Source of the DNA: Pseudomonas japonica
Lineage (GTDB): Bacteria; Pseudomonadota; Gammaproteobacteria; Pseudomonadales; Pseudomonadaceae
Length of the DNA: 64,000 nucleotides
Assembly (NCBI RefSeq): GCF_013522925.1
Contig: NZ_JAAMQU010000011.1
Location: 179,800-243,799 of the forward strand
Direction of reading: 5' to 3'
Positions 34,764-42,856 of this stretch are shown piece by piece. The position numbers and the translations under genes are program-made. Below the pieces are notes generated by a model. The model was not told where the DNA came from, searched no databases, and saw only the letters and a program-made list of their open reading frames with translations. The first letter of the stretch is position 1. Each line of letters begins with the position of its first letter.

Positions 34764-34955
34764 ATGAGCAACAACCCGTTGGACCGTGCCACCTCCACCG
34801 CACCGCCCACGCTTGGCGAGGGATGTACTGCCCGCTACGATCCAAACGCCCTTACACCTGCGCACGGCACGGAATTTCCCGGTGCTCAAGCGTTATGGCA
34901 AGTGGTGGTCGGCGACGAGCTCCCTGTCGCTGCTACGCCTGGCGAAACGCCATAA
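34764..34955 (+). CDS. Small hypothetical protein after purU
   Basis: 63-residue frame starting at ATG 34764, five bases after a perfect GGAGG, 17 bases downstream of purU. Sequence is proline/threonine-rich and probably disordered (MSNNPLDRATSTAPPTLGEG...). No family recognised. It overlaps the end of the convergent flippase-like gene by 23 bases. The strong ribosome-binding site is the main reason to call it; expression is unproven. Confidence 0.5.
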   Translation: MSNNPLDRATSTAPPTLGEGCTARYDPNALTPAHGTEFPGAQALWQVVVGDELPVAATPGETP

Positions 34956-35928
34956 GCCGCCGTAGCAGCGGCTTGCCCACCATCAATACGAAAATGGGGG
35001 CGCCAGCCAGCAAGTAGAAGTAGTACGTCACTACGCGCCAGATCAGAATGGCCGCAGCCGCCGTAGGCTTCCCGACCATGGGGGCGAGCAGGGCCGCGCT
35101 GGTGAGTTCGGCTGCGCCAGCGCCACCTGGCAGGAGACTGAATTGCCCCGCGCTCAGCGAAAGAATCTGTACAAGAAATGCCCATGCCCAGTCCAGGTCG
35201 GAGCCTAACCCGCGCAGCGCGAGCCACAGCACGCTGAACCGCAGCGCCCAATGTGAGCATGTCAGCAGAAAAGCCAGGGCCAGCGAGCCCTTGGGCATTC
35301 CCAACGTATCCTTGAACGCATGCACGAAATGCAGCCAGCGCCTGGCCCAGCGCCAACGGCGCGGCCTGGACATATGCAGGCGTTTGAGGATGAAAGCCGT
35401 GAGCGACACGAAATATCGCTGATGCCGGGCCACCCCCCAGCACGCGAGAAGCGCCAGCGTCATCAATATCGCACTGCTGCCAAGCAACCATTCCATGCGG
35501 CTGTTGAGTTGATGGAACAGCGCGTACAGCAGCACGCCAGCGATGGCCAGGCAGAAAAACAGCAAGTCGCTCAGCTGATCCATGGCGAACACCGCCCCAC
35601 TGCGCGCTGGCGGTACACCCTGGCGGTCGAGCAGCGCCACCAGCGTAAGGGGGCCGCCGCTGCCACCGGGAGTCGCGCAAATGGCGAATTCAGTGGCCAT
35701 CACCATGCCAATGGTGCGAGGCAGGCTCAGCCGTTTGCCTTGTGCCTGGAGCAATACGCGAAGGCGTATGGCGTTAAGGGTCCAGCACAGCCCGATCATC
35801 GCGAATAACCCCAACAGCAATGGCAGCGGGAAACCACGCAAGCGGCCAAGCAACTCGCCGCCGCCAAGCGCCCACGGCAGCGCAATTGCAACTGCCAGCG
35901 CCAGCGCCAGCCAGCCCAGGCGTTTCAT
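34933..35928 (-). CDS. Flippase-like membrane protein (UPF0104 / LPG synthase TM-like)
   Basis: 331-residue polytopic protein with about seven or eight predicted helices, matching the lysylphosphatidylglycerol synthetase transmembrane region family (GMVMATEFAICATPGGSGGP, LSLSAGQFSLLPGGAGAAELT). The soluble lysyl-transferase domain is absent. Third gene of an operon with a glycosyltransferase and a deacetylase-like protein; its start overlaps the previous stop (ATGA). May move a glycolipid across the membrane, an inference from context. Confidence 0.82.
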   Translation of the reverse strand: MKRLGWLALALAVAIALPWALGGGELLGRLRGFPLPLLLGLFAMIGLCWTLNAIRLRVLLQAQGKRLSLPRTIGMVMATEFAICATPGGSGGPLTLVALLDRQGVPPARSGAVFAMDQLSDLLFFCLAIAGVLLYALFHQLNSRMEWLLGSSAILMTLALLACWGVARHQRYFVSLTAFILKRLHMSRPRRWRWARRWLHFVHAFKDTLGMPKGSLALAFLLTCSHWALRFSVLWLALRGLGSDLDWAWAFLVQILSLSAGQFSLLPGGAGAAELTSAALLAPMVGKPTAAAAILIWRVVTYYFYLLAGAPIFVLMVGKPLLRRLMAFRQA

Positions 35929-36704
35929 GCGGCCTGGGCCAGGCAGCCCTGCTGCGCCAGCCAACCGCGTTTGGTCTGTGCAATGCGGCCCTCTTCGAGC
36001 AGTCGGCGCAGCGTGTTCAGCCAATACTCGCGTGAGTCGGGATAACGCATGTCCACCGGGTGAAGGCCCAGCCGTATTGACGACGCAGCATGCCATTGCT
36101 TGAGCTGCCAATCGCTCACTACGCGGGAGAGGCTGCGCCGCCAGGCACTGCCAGCGCTCCACACCAGGCCCGGCGCCGGGATTTTTTCGAAGCTGGGCAG
36201 CCGGTAGAAGTGCTGTGGGTCGCTGGTATAAGAGAGCGGGAGCTGCCGAAGGGCCTTGCGGGTGCCTTCGCTCATCAGCCAGGCCGGTGCCACGAAACCT
36301 TCCAGTGGCCACTGCTGACGTTGGAACACCTCGATGCCCTTGCCGATGCGTTCGAGTGCCTGCTGCTCGGCCAACGTGTAAAACTCGCCCTCCCAGGTGT
36401 ATACGCGCCGCATGAACCACTGCCTTGGCGTTCGTGGCGCCGGCGCATCGTCGGCATGGAAATAGCCATGCAACGCCAGTTCATCCCCTTTGCTCAAGCG
36501 ATGCTCCAGCACGCGGCAGAATTCAGGGTGTTGGTCGAGGCGGTTGCGATGATGGAAGTCGGGTACCACCAGGTGGGTCATGGTCACGCCACCGAGGGCA
36601 TCCACAGCGTCCACGAAGGGTTGGTAGTCCGGCCAGGTTTGCGGTGCGACATCGTGCAATACCAGCAAAACACTGCGTTCGCCGGCGTTCGCAATATCAC
36701 CCAT
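35925..36704 (-). CDS. Polysaccharide deacetylase-like protein (DUF2334)
   Basis: 259 residues of the NodB-fold/DUF2334 type: the N-terminal motif LLVLHDVAPQTW holds the metal-site aspartate, MTHLVVPDFHHRN follows, and DELALHGYFH gives a likely His-x-x-x-His region. I chose the ATG at 36704 at the start of similarity; it overlaps the glycosyltransferase stop by 8 bases. Second gene of the envelope operon, probably acting on the same glycan or glycolipid. Confidence 0.82.
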   Translation of the reverse strand: MGDIANAGERSVLLVLHDVAPQTWPDYQPFVDAVDALGGVTMTHLVVPDFHHRNRLDQHPEFCRVLEHRLSKGDELALHGYFHADDAPAPRTPRQWFMRRVYTWEGEFYTLAEQQALERIGKGIEVFQRQQWPLEGFVAPAWLMSEGTRKALRQLPLSYTSDPQHFYRLPSFEKIPAPGLVWSAGSAWRRSLSRVVSDWQLKQWHAASSIRLGLHPVDMRYPDSREYWLNTLRRLLEEGRIAQTKRGWLAQQGCLAQAA

Positions 36705-37845
36705 GGGCCACCACCGGCATGCCGTAGCTGGTCTGCACCGCGCGGTAATGGCCCAGCAGGCCACTGACCACGGCATCCCAGGCAAACTCTCGCTCGGTGT
36801 AGGCACGGGCGCGCTTCCCCCAGGCGGCCGGGTCGCCATTGAACAATTGCCGCACGCATTCGCCCATGGCGCCTGGATCGTTGGGCGGGCATCGCAGCCC
36901 GCCTTCGTCGGTGATCAATTCCCTGAACGCACCGGCATCCACCGCCACCACGGGAATGCCGCTGGCCATGGCTTCGATGATCACTAACCCGAAGGTTTCC
37001 TGGTTACCGGCATGCAGCAGGGCGTCGGCGCTGGCCATCAGGCGAGCCACTTCGGGGATGGGGCAGAAGTGGTTGATGACCGACACGTTCTCGGGAACAT
37101 TCGCTGGCATATTCGAGCCCACTAACAGCAAGTGGTAACCGGCGCCCAGATACTTCATGCATTCAAGCAATACAGGAATGTTCTTTTCTTTCGAACCGCG
37201 CCCGGCAAAGATCAGCAAACGGGTGTCTTCGGCAATACCCAGCTGCTTGCGTAAATCAGGGTCCCGGCGCGCGGGATTGAATGTCTCAAGGTCTACACCC
37301 AAACGCTGTACATGAACGTCGCGAATGCCCAGGCGGCGAAGTTTATCGGCCATCACCTTGCTGGGCGCCAGCACCCGGTCAAAGTTGCCATACAACTTGC
37401 TGACGTAGGCTTCCACATTCGGGGTGAACCAGTTGCCCATACGGTTGCTTACCAGCAGGGGCAAGTCGGAGTGATAAAAACCTATCACCGGAACATCCAG
37501 CTGGCGGCGGGCATCGAGCGCTGCCCACGCCGTGAGATAAGGATCGCCGACTTCAATAACGTCGGGCTGCAGGTCTTTGAGCACATTTCGCCACGGGGCC
37601 TGACGCAGTGGAAACCGGTAGCCGTTGCCAAAAGGAAGGGCAGGCGCCGGCACCCGGTATACACCGTTCTCCTCACTCAGGCTGGGGCCGGGAATCAACA
37701 GGCTGTGACGGATGCCGGCTTTCCCGGTCAGGTGACGGTGTTTGGCATCAAGGTAAGTTCTCACCCCTCCACTCGCTGGGGCATAGAACATGGTGATGTC
37801 AGCAATGTGCACGATCAGCTTTCCTTCGGGCCGTGGTCCTAGCAT
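36697..37845 (-). CDS. GT4-family glycosyltransferase
   Basis: 382 residues with a GT-B fold of the GT4 family. N-terminal glycine-rich acceptor loop ASGGVRTYLDAKH; C-terminal nucleotide-sugar site with FAGRGSKEKNIPVLLE and the E-x7-E motif HAGNQETFGLVIIEAMASG. AAGG precedes the ATG at 37845. First gene of a three-gene operon with the deacetylase-like and flippase-like proteins. Together they resemble a small glycolipid or exopolysaccharide pathway, but the substrate is not visible. Confidence 0.87.
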   Translation of the reverse strand: MLGPRPEGKLIVHIADITMFYAPASGGVRTYLDAKHRHLTGKAGIRHSLLIPGPSLSEENGVYRVPAPALPFGNGYRFPLRQAPWRNVLKDLQPDVIEVGDPYLTAWAALDARRQLDVPVIGFYHSDLPLLVSNRMGNWFTPNVEAYVSKLYGNFDRVLAPSKVMADKLRRLGIRDVHVQRLGVDLETFNPARRDPDLRKQLGIAEDTRLLIFAGRGSKEKNIPVLLECMKYLGAGYHLLLVGSNMPANVPENVSVINHFCPIPEVARLMASADALLHAGNQETFGLVIIEAMASGIPVVAVDAGAFRELITDEGGLRCPPNDPGAMGECVRQLFNGDPAAWGKRARAYTEREFAWDAVVSGLLGHYRAVQTSYGMPVVAHG

Positions 37846-37952
37846 GGACCTTCGTGAACATTAGATGTTCGATCCCGGCGCTTCGTTTAGTGCTGGCGTG
37901 ACATGGGAGGGAAGGGGAGGGAGGCCGCCCCGGCAGGAGCGGCCTTGACGCA

Positions 37953-39425
37953 TCAGGCGATGAGCTTGGAAGCCAGCCAGAACAGGCCAGCGGCCAGAGC
38001 CATGGATACAGGCAGGGTGAGCACCCAGGCCAGCAGGATATTCTTGACGGTGCTGCCCTGCAGGCCGCTACGGTTGGCGACCATGGTGCCCGCAACCCCC
38101 GACGACAACACGTGCGTAGTGGAGACCGGCAGGCTGAACACGTTGGCCAGGCCGATGGCGAAGGCGGCGGTGATTTGCGCGGACATGCCCTGTGCGTAGG
38201 TCATGCCCTGCTTGCCGATCTTCTCGCCAATGGTCAGCACCACGCGCTTCCAGCCCACCATGGTGCCCACGCCAAGCGCCAGCGCCACGGCGAAGATCAC
38301 CCAGAAGGGTGCGTACTCGGTGGTGCTGGTGAGGTCCTTGCGCAGTTTTTCCAGGTCGGCTTTCTCGCGCGCATCCAGGCCGGGCAGCTTGCTTACCTTG
38401 CGCGCGGTGTCGTCCAGGCAAAGCAGGAAGCGGCGGGTTTCGATACGCTTGTCGGCAGGCAGGGTGTGGTAGTCGGAGACCCCTCGCAGGTTTTCCTGCA
38501 GCGCATTGATGGTAGGTTCGGTCTGCTGCGGGTTGCATTCGAACTGTTCCGGCAGGTCCCCTTCGCTCGACTTGCCCAGGGCCAGGTACTCGCCGAGGCT
38601 GGCACTGTTGCGCTGGTAGAACTGCGCCAGGTGCAGGGTGGCGTCGCGAGTGCGTTCGATCTCGTAGGTGCTGCTGGTGAGGTTTAGCACGAACTGGCTG
38701 GGAACGATGCCGATCAGTACCAGCATGATCAGGCCGATGCCTTTCTGGCCGTCGTTGGAGCCGTGGACGAAGCTCACGCCCAAGGCAGAAAGCACCAATA
38801 CCAGGCGGTTCCAGAAAGGAGGATGCTTTTTGTCATCCAGGCGACGGCGCTGTTCGGGCGTTTTATGCATCTTGGACAGTGGGCGCCAGCGCTTGAGCGC
38901 AATCAGCATAAGCGCGGCAACGCCGAAACCGACCATGGGCGACACGACCAGCGAGGCGCCGATGTCGATCGCTTTCTGCCAGTTCACACCTTCGCCCAGC
39001 GGGATGTCGTTGATCAGGGCGTTGGCCAGGCCCACCCCGAGAATCGACCCGATCAGCGTGTGAGAACTGGACGCCGGAATGCCGAAATACCAGGTACCCA
39101 GGTTCCAGGCGATGGCGGCGGCCAGCAGCGAGAACACCATCACCAGGCCGTGGCCGGTATTGACGTTGATCAACAGCTCGACCGGGAGCAGGTGAACGAT
39201 GGCATAGGCCACGCCCACGCCACCGAGCAACACACCCAGGAAATTGAAGAAGCCGGAAAGCAGGACGGCCAGATGCGGCGGCATTGCCTTGGTGTAGATG
39301 ACGGTCGCCACCGCGTTTGCGGTGTCATGAAAGCCATTGATGAACTCAAAGGCGAGGACGAAGGCCAAAGCCACGAACAGGCTTATAAGGACCCAGGCGT
39401 CCAGTCCGCTGAATAGATCGATCAT
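37953..39425 (-). CDS. pitA: Low-affinity inorganic phosphate transporter Pit
   Basis: 490-residue PHO4-family transporter, moving phosphate with protons and metal ions across the inner membrane. The duplicated signatures are present: EFINGFHDTANAVA near the N-terminus and ANVFSLPVSTTHVLSSGVAG near the C-terminus. About ten membrane helices surround a large cytoplasmic loop (about 235-375). Stand-alone. Confidence 0.94.
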   Translation of the reverse strand: MIDLFSGLDAWVLISLFVALAFVLAFEFINGFHDTANAVATVIYTKAMPPHLAVLLSGFFNFLGVLLGGVGVAYAIVHLLPVELLINVNTGHGLVMVFSLLAAAIAWNLGTWYFGIPASSSHTLIGSILGVGLANALINDIPLGEGVNWQKAIDIGASLVVSPMVGFGVAALMLIALKRWRPLSKMHKTPEQRRRLDDKKHPPFWNRLVLVLSALGVSFVHGSNDGQKGIGLIMLVLIGIVPSQFVLNLTSSTYEIERTRDATLHLAQFYQRNSASLGEYLALGKSSEGDLPEQFECNPQQTEPTINALQENLRGVSDYHTLPADKRIETRRFLLCLDDTARKVSKLPGLDAREKADLEKLRKDLTSTTEYAPFWVIFAVALALGVGTMVGWKRVVLTIGEKIGKQGMTYAQGMSAQITAAFAIGLANVFSLPVSTTHVLSSGVAGTMVANRSGLQGSTVKNILLAWVLTLPVSMALAAGLFWLASKLIA

Positions 39426-39554
39426 GAAGATTTTGTGACCAGCCGTTAAGGGGGCGGGATTATGACAGAAAATCCCGAAAGTCGATGCCCCGCCTGCTGA
39501 TCGGCTTGCGCACCAGGCTTGCTGCAGGTGCCACGCACGGCGGCTGGAAGGTAC

Positions 39555-39758
39555 TCAGCTCGCTTCGGGGCTTTTCAGTTCCTTTTCGATCTTTTCAATC
39601 TCTTGCTGGAACGCCTGGTCCAGCAGGCTGGCACGTTTGCGCCAGGGCTTTCGCTCAGGTTCGGGCTGAGCGGCATAGGTGGTAACTTCACCACCGTAAA
39701 CATCCTTGAAACGTTTCTCCTGGCGCTCAAGTTCCGCGCGCAGTTCATCTTTAGTCAC
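39555..39758 (-). CDS. Small charged hypothetical protein
   Basis: 67-residue, highly charged, helical protein (MTKDELRAELERQEKRFKDV at the start, QEIEKIEKELKSPE at the end) without membrane segments. Likely coiled-coil. No family name recognised, though its codon use and upstream AAGGTAA-like tract look genuine. It lies between pitA and a candidate small RNA on the same strand. Confidence 0.7.
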   Translation of the reverse strand: MTKDELRAELERQEKRFKDVYGGEVTTYAAQPEPERKPWRKRASLLDQAFQQEIEKIEKELKSPEAS

Positions 39759-40042
39759 ATGATTACCTTTTTATGTGTACCGGGATGGAGTATCCGGATT
39801 GTAAGCGCCGCCGAATGGATAGTCGGCAGCCCGGTTGCGTGGGCGTGAAACACCGTGCAACGATGGCTGCGCAACGGTAGCGCCATGGGTCAAGCGTAGT
39901 CAACTTTCCGTTGGTTTCTAAATATACATGTAGCTGTAGTTTCCGTGAGCCCGGCTAACACATCGGTCTTACTCTTGGATCCGTACATGTACAAGAAAGT
40001 TTAAAAACAGTTCAACAAGGAGGGTAGTTGATCGCAGAGAAT

Positions 40043-40125
40043 AAAAAAGCCCCGCTTGAGCGAGGCTGCGCCTGACTCCCCTGGTGGGTACCTGACCAGT
40101 CTCTCCGGGAAGTCGAATAGGGCCC
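40043..40125 (-). ncRNA. Candidate structured small RNA
   Basis: On the minus strand, a promoter-like pair (TTGACC at 40158-40153 and TATACC at 40137-40132, spacer only 15) is followed by about 83 bases. These can fold into one long hairpin (40114-40074: GACTTCCC with GGGGAGTC enclosing CTGGT/ACCAG) and then an intrinsic terminator (AGCCTCGCT / AGCGGGGCT, six T). No ORF lies between. The organisation is that of a small regulatory RNA; I cannot match it to a named family. Confidence 0.45.
40048..40067 (-). terminator. Intrinsic terminator of the candidate small RNA
   Basis: Minus-strand AGCCTCGCT / AGCGGGGCT stem with a short loop, followed by TTTTTTAT. There is no protein gene upstream of it on this strand before pcaR's promoter, so it must end a non-coding transcript. 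Confidence 0.75.
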
Positions 40126-40161
40126 TGCAAAGGTATAGTGGCGAGGATACGGGGTCAATTG

Positions 40162-40192
40162 CGATTATCGGCCGTTCGTTCGATAATCGCCC
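40162..40192. promoter_or_regulatory. PcaR operator upstream of pcaR
   Basis: CGATTATCG (40162-40170) and CGATAATCG (40181-40189) form a perfect 9-bp inverted repeat with a 10-bp gap. The right half is within GTTCGATAATCGCCC, one base off the known 15-base PcaR box GTTCGATAATCGCAC. It lies 38 bases before pcaR and fits autoregulation. Confidence 0.8.
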
Positions 40193-40229
40193 TACGCTGG
40201 TATGACCTTCGCGGTTCAGAGGACCTTCT

Positions 40230-41072
40230 ATGAACGATCAACTGCGCAACGCCTTCAGTTCACTGGCCCCGCCTATCATTGCCTCGCCGGCCAAGCGCAT
40301 CCAGGCGTTCGCTGGCGACCCCGACTTCATGACGTCTCTGGCGCGAGGGCTGGCGGTGGTGCAAGCCTTCCAGGAGCGCAAGCGCCACTTGACCATCGCG
40401 CAGATCAGCCACCGAACCGAAATCCCCCGTGCTGCCGTGCGTCGCTGCCTGCATACGTTGATAAAGCTGGGGTACGCCACTACCGACGGCCGTACCTATT
40501 CGCTGCTGCCCAAGGTGCTCACGCTCGGCCACGCTTACCTGTCGTCCACACCCTTGGCGGTGTCGGCACAGCCTTATCTGGACCGCATGAGCGAACAGCT
40601 GCACGAAGCCTGCAACATGGCGACCCTCGAAGGCGACGACATCTTGTACATCGCCCGCAGCGCCACTACGCAGCGGCTGATTTCAGTGGACCTGTCGGTG
40701 GGTGGACGGCTACCGGCCTATTGCACGTCGATGGGGCGGATCCTGCTGTCCGCCCTGGATGACGCCACGCTGCGGGAATACCTGGAGCATGTGGAACTGC
40801 AGCCCAAGACGAGCAAGACCCTTACCGACCGGGACGAACTCGCGCGATGCCTGCAGCAGGTGCGCCAGCAAGGCTGGTGCATTGTCGACCAGGAACTGGA
40901 GCAGGGCCTTCGTTCGATTGCCGTGCCGGTGTACGACGCCTCCGGGCAAGTACTGGCCGCCCTTAATGTGAGCACCCACGCTGGCCGGGTAAACCGGGGC
41001 GAGCTGGAGCAGCGCTTTTTGCCGATCATGCTCGCTGCCAGCCGCGACCTAAGTAGCCAGCTGTTCAGCTGA
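40230..41072 (+). CDS. pcaR: PcaR, IclR-family regulator of beta-ketoadipate genes
   Basis: 280-residue transcription factor that activates pca genes when beta-ketoadipate accumulates. N-terminal winged helix (about 35-95: SLARGLAVVQAFQERKRHLT, RTEIPRAAVRRCLHTLIKLGY) and C-terminal IclR effector domain (about 105-275, with SMGRILLSAL, AVPVYDASGQVLAALN). The N-terminal extension of about 30 residues before the helix-turn-helix is as in other PcaR proteins. Its own operator and two more lie within the cluster. Confidence 0.95.
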   Translation: MNDQLRNAFSSLAPPIIASPAKRIQAFAGDPDFMTSLARGLAVVQAFQERKRHLTIAQISHRTEIPRAAVRRCLHTLIKLGYATTDGRTYSLLPKVLTLGHAYLSSTPLAVSAQPYLDRMSEQLHEACNMATLEGDDILYIARSATTQRLISVDLSVGGRLPAYCTSMGRILLSALDDATLREYLEHVELQPKTSKTLTDRDELARCLQQVRQQGWCIVDQELEQGLRSIAVPVYDASGQVLAALNVSTHAGRVNRGELEQRFLPIMLAASRDLSSQLFS

Positions 41073-41090
41073 GCCGCGCCGCTGAGATCC

Positions 41091-41123
41091 GTTCGATAAA
41101 CGCACCAATATGCGTTTATCGAA
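41091..41123. promoter_or_regulatory. PcaR operator in the pcaR-pcaK gap
   Basis: A perfect 13-bp inverted repeat, TTCGATAAACGCA at 41092-41104 and its complement at 41111-41123, with a 6-bp spacer. It contains GTTCGATAAACGCAC, one base from the 15-base PcaR box. It is 234 bases upstream of pcaK, just after the pcaR stop. Confidence 0.8.
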
Positions 41124-41349
41124 TTGACGGTTTCCCGAGTCACTTCTAATGTCGCTTGACTGGCCGGGGACCCCTGGCTGGCCATAATAAAGCGAGAGGC
41201 TTTGCCATGAACGTCACTCTCCTTCAGCAACCTCCGCGCTTCTGTCAACACGGCCGACTTCGGGCCTGAACAACACTATTACGCAACTGTAGGGCAGCCA
41301 CACGTTCGAATGAGCGCGTGCGGTGCTTCAGTGCGTGCTTACGGTGGAT

Positions 41350-41357
41350 AAAAACAA
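41350..41357 (+). promoter_or_regulatory. CA-rich Crc/Hfq-type motif at the pcaK start
   Basis: AAAAACAA directly before and overlapping the pcaK ATG fits the AAnAAnAA target of Hfq/Crc translational catabolite repression in Pseudomonas. Pattern match only. Confidence 0.5.
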
Positions 41358-42703
41358 TGAACCGTCCTCAAGATACAATCGGCAATTGCCTCGACGTACA
41401 GTCGTTCATCAATAGCCAGCCGCTTTCGCGCTTTCAATGGCGAGTCGTTATTCTGTGTTTCCTGATTGTTTTCCTCGATGGCCTGGACACCGCTGCCATG
41501 GGCTTTATCGCTCCGGCGCTGTCGCAGGACTGGGGCCTGGCCAAAGGTAGCCTGGGCCCGGTGATGAGTGCCGCGCTGGCAGGGATGGTCATCGGTGCGC
41601 TGGGCTCGGGCCCACTGGCCGACCGCTTCGGTCGCAAGGTGGTGCTGGTCGCTGCCGTTGCGGTATTCGGCGTGTTCAGCCTGGCTTCGGCGTACAGCAC
41701 CAACCTCGACCAGTTAATGCTGCTGCGCTTGCTCACCGGCATCGGCCTGGGCGCCGGCATGCCGAACGCCACAACGCTGCTCTCCGAGTACACCCCGGAG
41801 CGCTTGAAGTCGCTGTTGGTGACCAGCATGTTCTGTGGCTTCAACCTGGGCATGGCGGGCGGCGGCTTCATCTCCGCCAAGCTGATTCCGGCCTACGGCT
41901 GGCACAGCCTGTTGTTGCTCGGCGGCATCCTGCCAATGATCCTGCTGGTGGTGCTGATGATCTGGCTGCCTGAATCGGCGCGCTTCCTGATTGTGCGCAA
42001 CCGCGGCAACGATCAAGTGCGCAAGGTGCTGGCCCCGATCAACCCGGCAACCGTAGCGCAGGCTGGCAGCTTCAGCGTGCCGGAGCTCACCACGGTGAAA
42101 GCCCGCAACGTGTTTGCGGTGATCTTCTCCAGCACCTACAAGGCCGGCACCTTGCTGCTGTGGCTCACCTATTTCATGGGCCTGGTGATCGTGTACCTGC
42201 TGACCAGCTGGCTGCCGACGCTGATCAAAGACAGCGGTGCCAGCATGGAGCAAGCCGCGTTCATTGGCGGGCTGTTCCAGTTCGGCGGTGTGCTCAGCGC
42301 GGTTGCCGTAGGTTGGGCCATGGACCGCTTCAACCCGCACAAGGTGATTGCCACCTTCTATCTGCTGGCTGGTGTATTCGCATACTTCGTGGGCCAGAGC
42401 CTGGGCAACTTCACACTCTTGGCTACCCTTGTACTGGTAGCTGGCATGTGTGTGAACGGTGCTCAATCGGCTATGCCGTCGCTGGCAGCGCGCTTCTACC
42501 CTACCCAATCCCGGGCCACCGGTGTGTCGTGGATGCTGGGCATCGGCCGCTTTGGTGCCATTGTCGGGGCGTCCAGCGGCGCGATGCTGCTGGGGGCTGG
42601 CTGGACGTTCGCTCAGGTGCTCACCGCCTTGCTGGTGCCCGCCGTGCTCGCCACAGCTGCCGTGTTTATCAAAGGCAAGGTCAGCCACGCCGACGCGACC
42701 TGA
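41357..42703 (+). CDS. pcaK: 4-hydroxybenzoate / protocatechuate MFS transporter
   Basis: 448-residue, 12-helix major facilitator of the aromatic acid:H+ symporter family; also a chemoreceptor partner for aromatics in P. putida. First-helix motif FLDGLDTAAMGFIAPAL has the family aspartates, and the 2-3 loop is GPLADRFGRKV. Start at 41357; an upstream in-frame start (41318) would add 13 non-family residues. Followed by pcaIJF with its own promoter region. Confidence 0.94.
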   Translation: MNRPQDTIGNCLDVQSFINSQPLSRFQWRVVILCFLIVFLDGLDTAAMGFIAPALSQDWGLAKGSLGPVMSAALAGMVIGALGSGPLADRFGRKVVLVAAVAVFGVFSLASAYSTNLDQLMLLRLLTGIGLGAGMPNATTLLSEYTPERLKSLLVTSMFCGFNLGMAGGGFISAKLIPAYGWHSLLLLGGILPMILLVVLMIWLPESARFLIVRNRGNDQVRKVLAPINPATVAQAGSFSVPELTTVKARNVFAVIFSSTYKAGTLLLWLTYFMGLVIVYLLTSWLPTLIKDSGASMEQAAFIGGLFQFGGVLSAVAVGWAMDRFNPHKVIATFYLLAGVFAYFVGQSLGNFTLLATLVLVAGMCVNGAQSAMPSLAARFYPTQSRATGVSWMLGIGRFGAIVGASSGAMLLGAGWTFAQVLTALLVPAVLATAAVFIKGKVSHADAT

Positions 42704-42711
42704 CCTCTGGA

Positions 42712-42750
42712 GTATGCGTTCGATAATCGAACGCATACTCGATAATCGGA
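42712..42750. promoter_or_regulatory. Tandem PcaR operators upstream of pcaI
   Basis: A perfect 13-bp inverted repeat about a single A (GTATGCGTTCGAT at 42712-42724 and its complement at 42726-42738) contains the core GTTCGATAATCGAAC. A second partial copy, CTCGATAATCGG, follows at once (42738-42749). Two boxes in tandem are what is known for the pcaI promoter of P. putida. Confidence 0.85.
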
Positions 42751-42856
42751 TTGTTTGGCAGCGTGGCCAGACTTAATCTCCGGCCACGCATTTGCAACGG
42801 GCCGCATTCCGCGGCCCTTCCTGATACAGGCTCATCCCAGAAGGAGTCCACGCGAC

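Noticed and set aside
37920..37946. GGCCGC / GCGGCC hairpin after pitA
   Set aside because: Weak loop geometry and no T run on either strand; not enough to call a terminator.
40048..40067. Reading this hairpin as a terminator for plus-strand transcription into pcaR
   Set aside because: The run of bases needed (T after the hairpin) is on the minus strand only, so it cannot act on plus-strand RNA.
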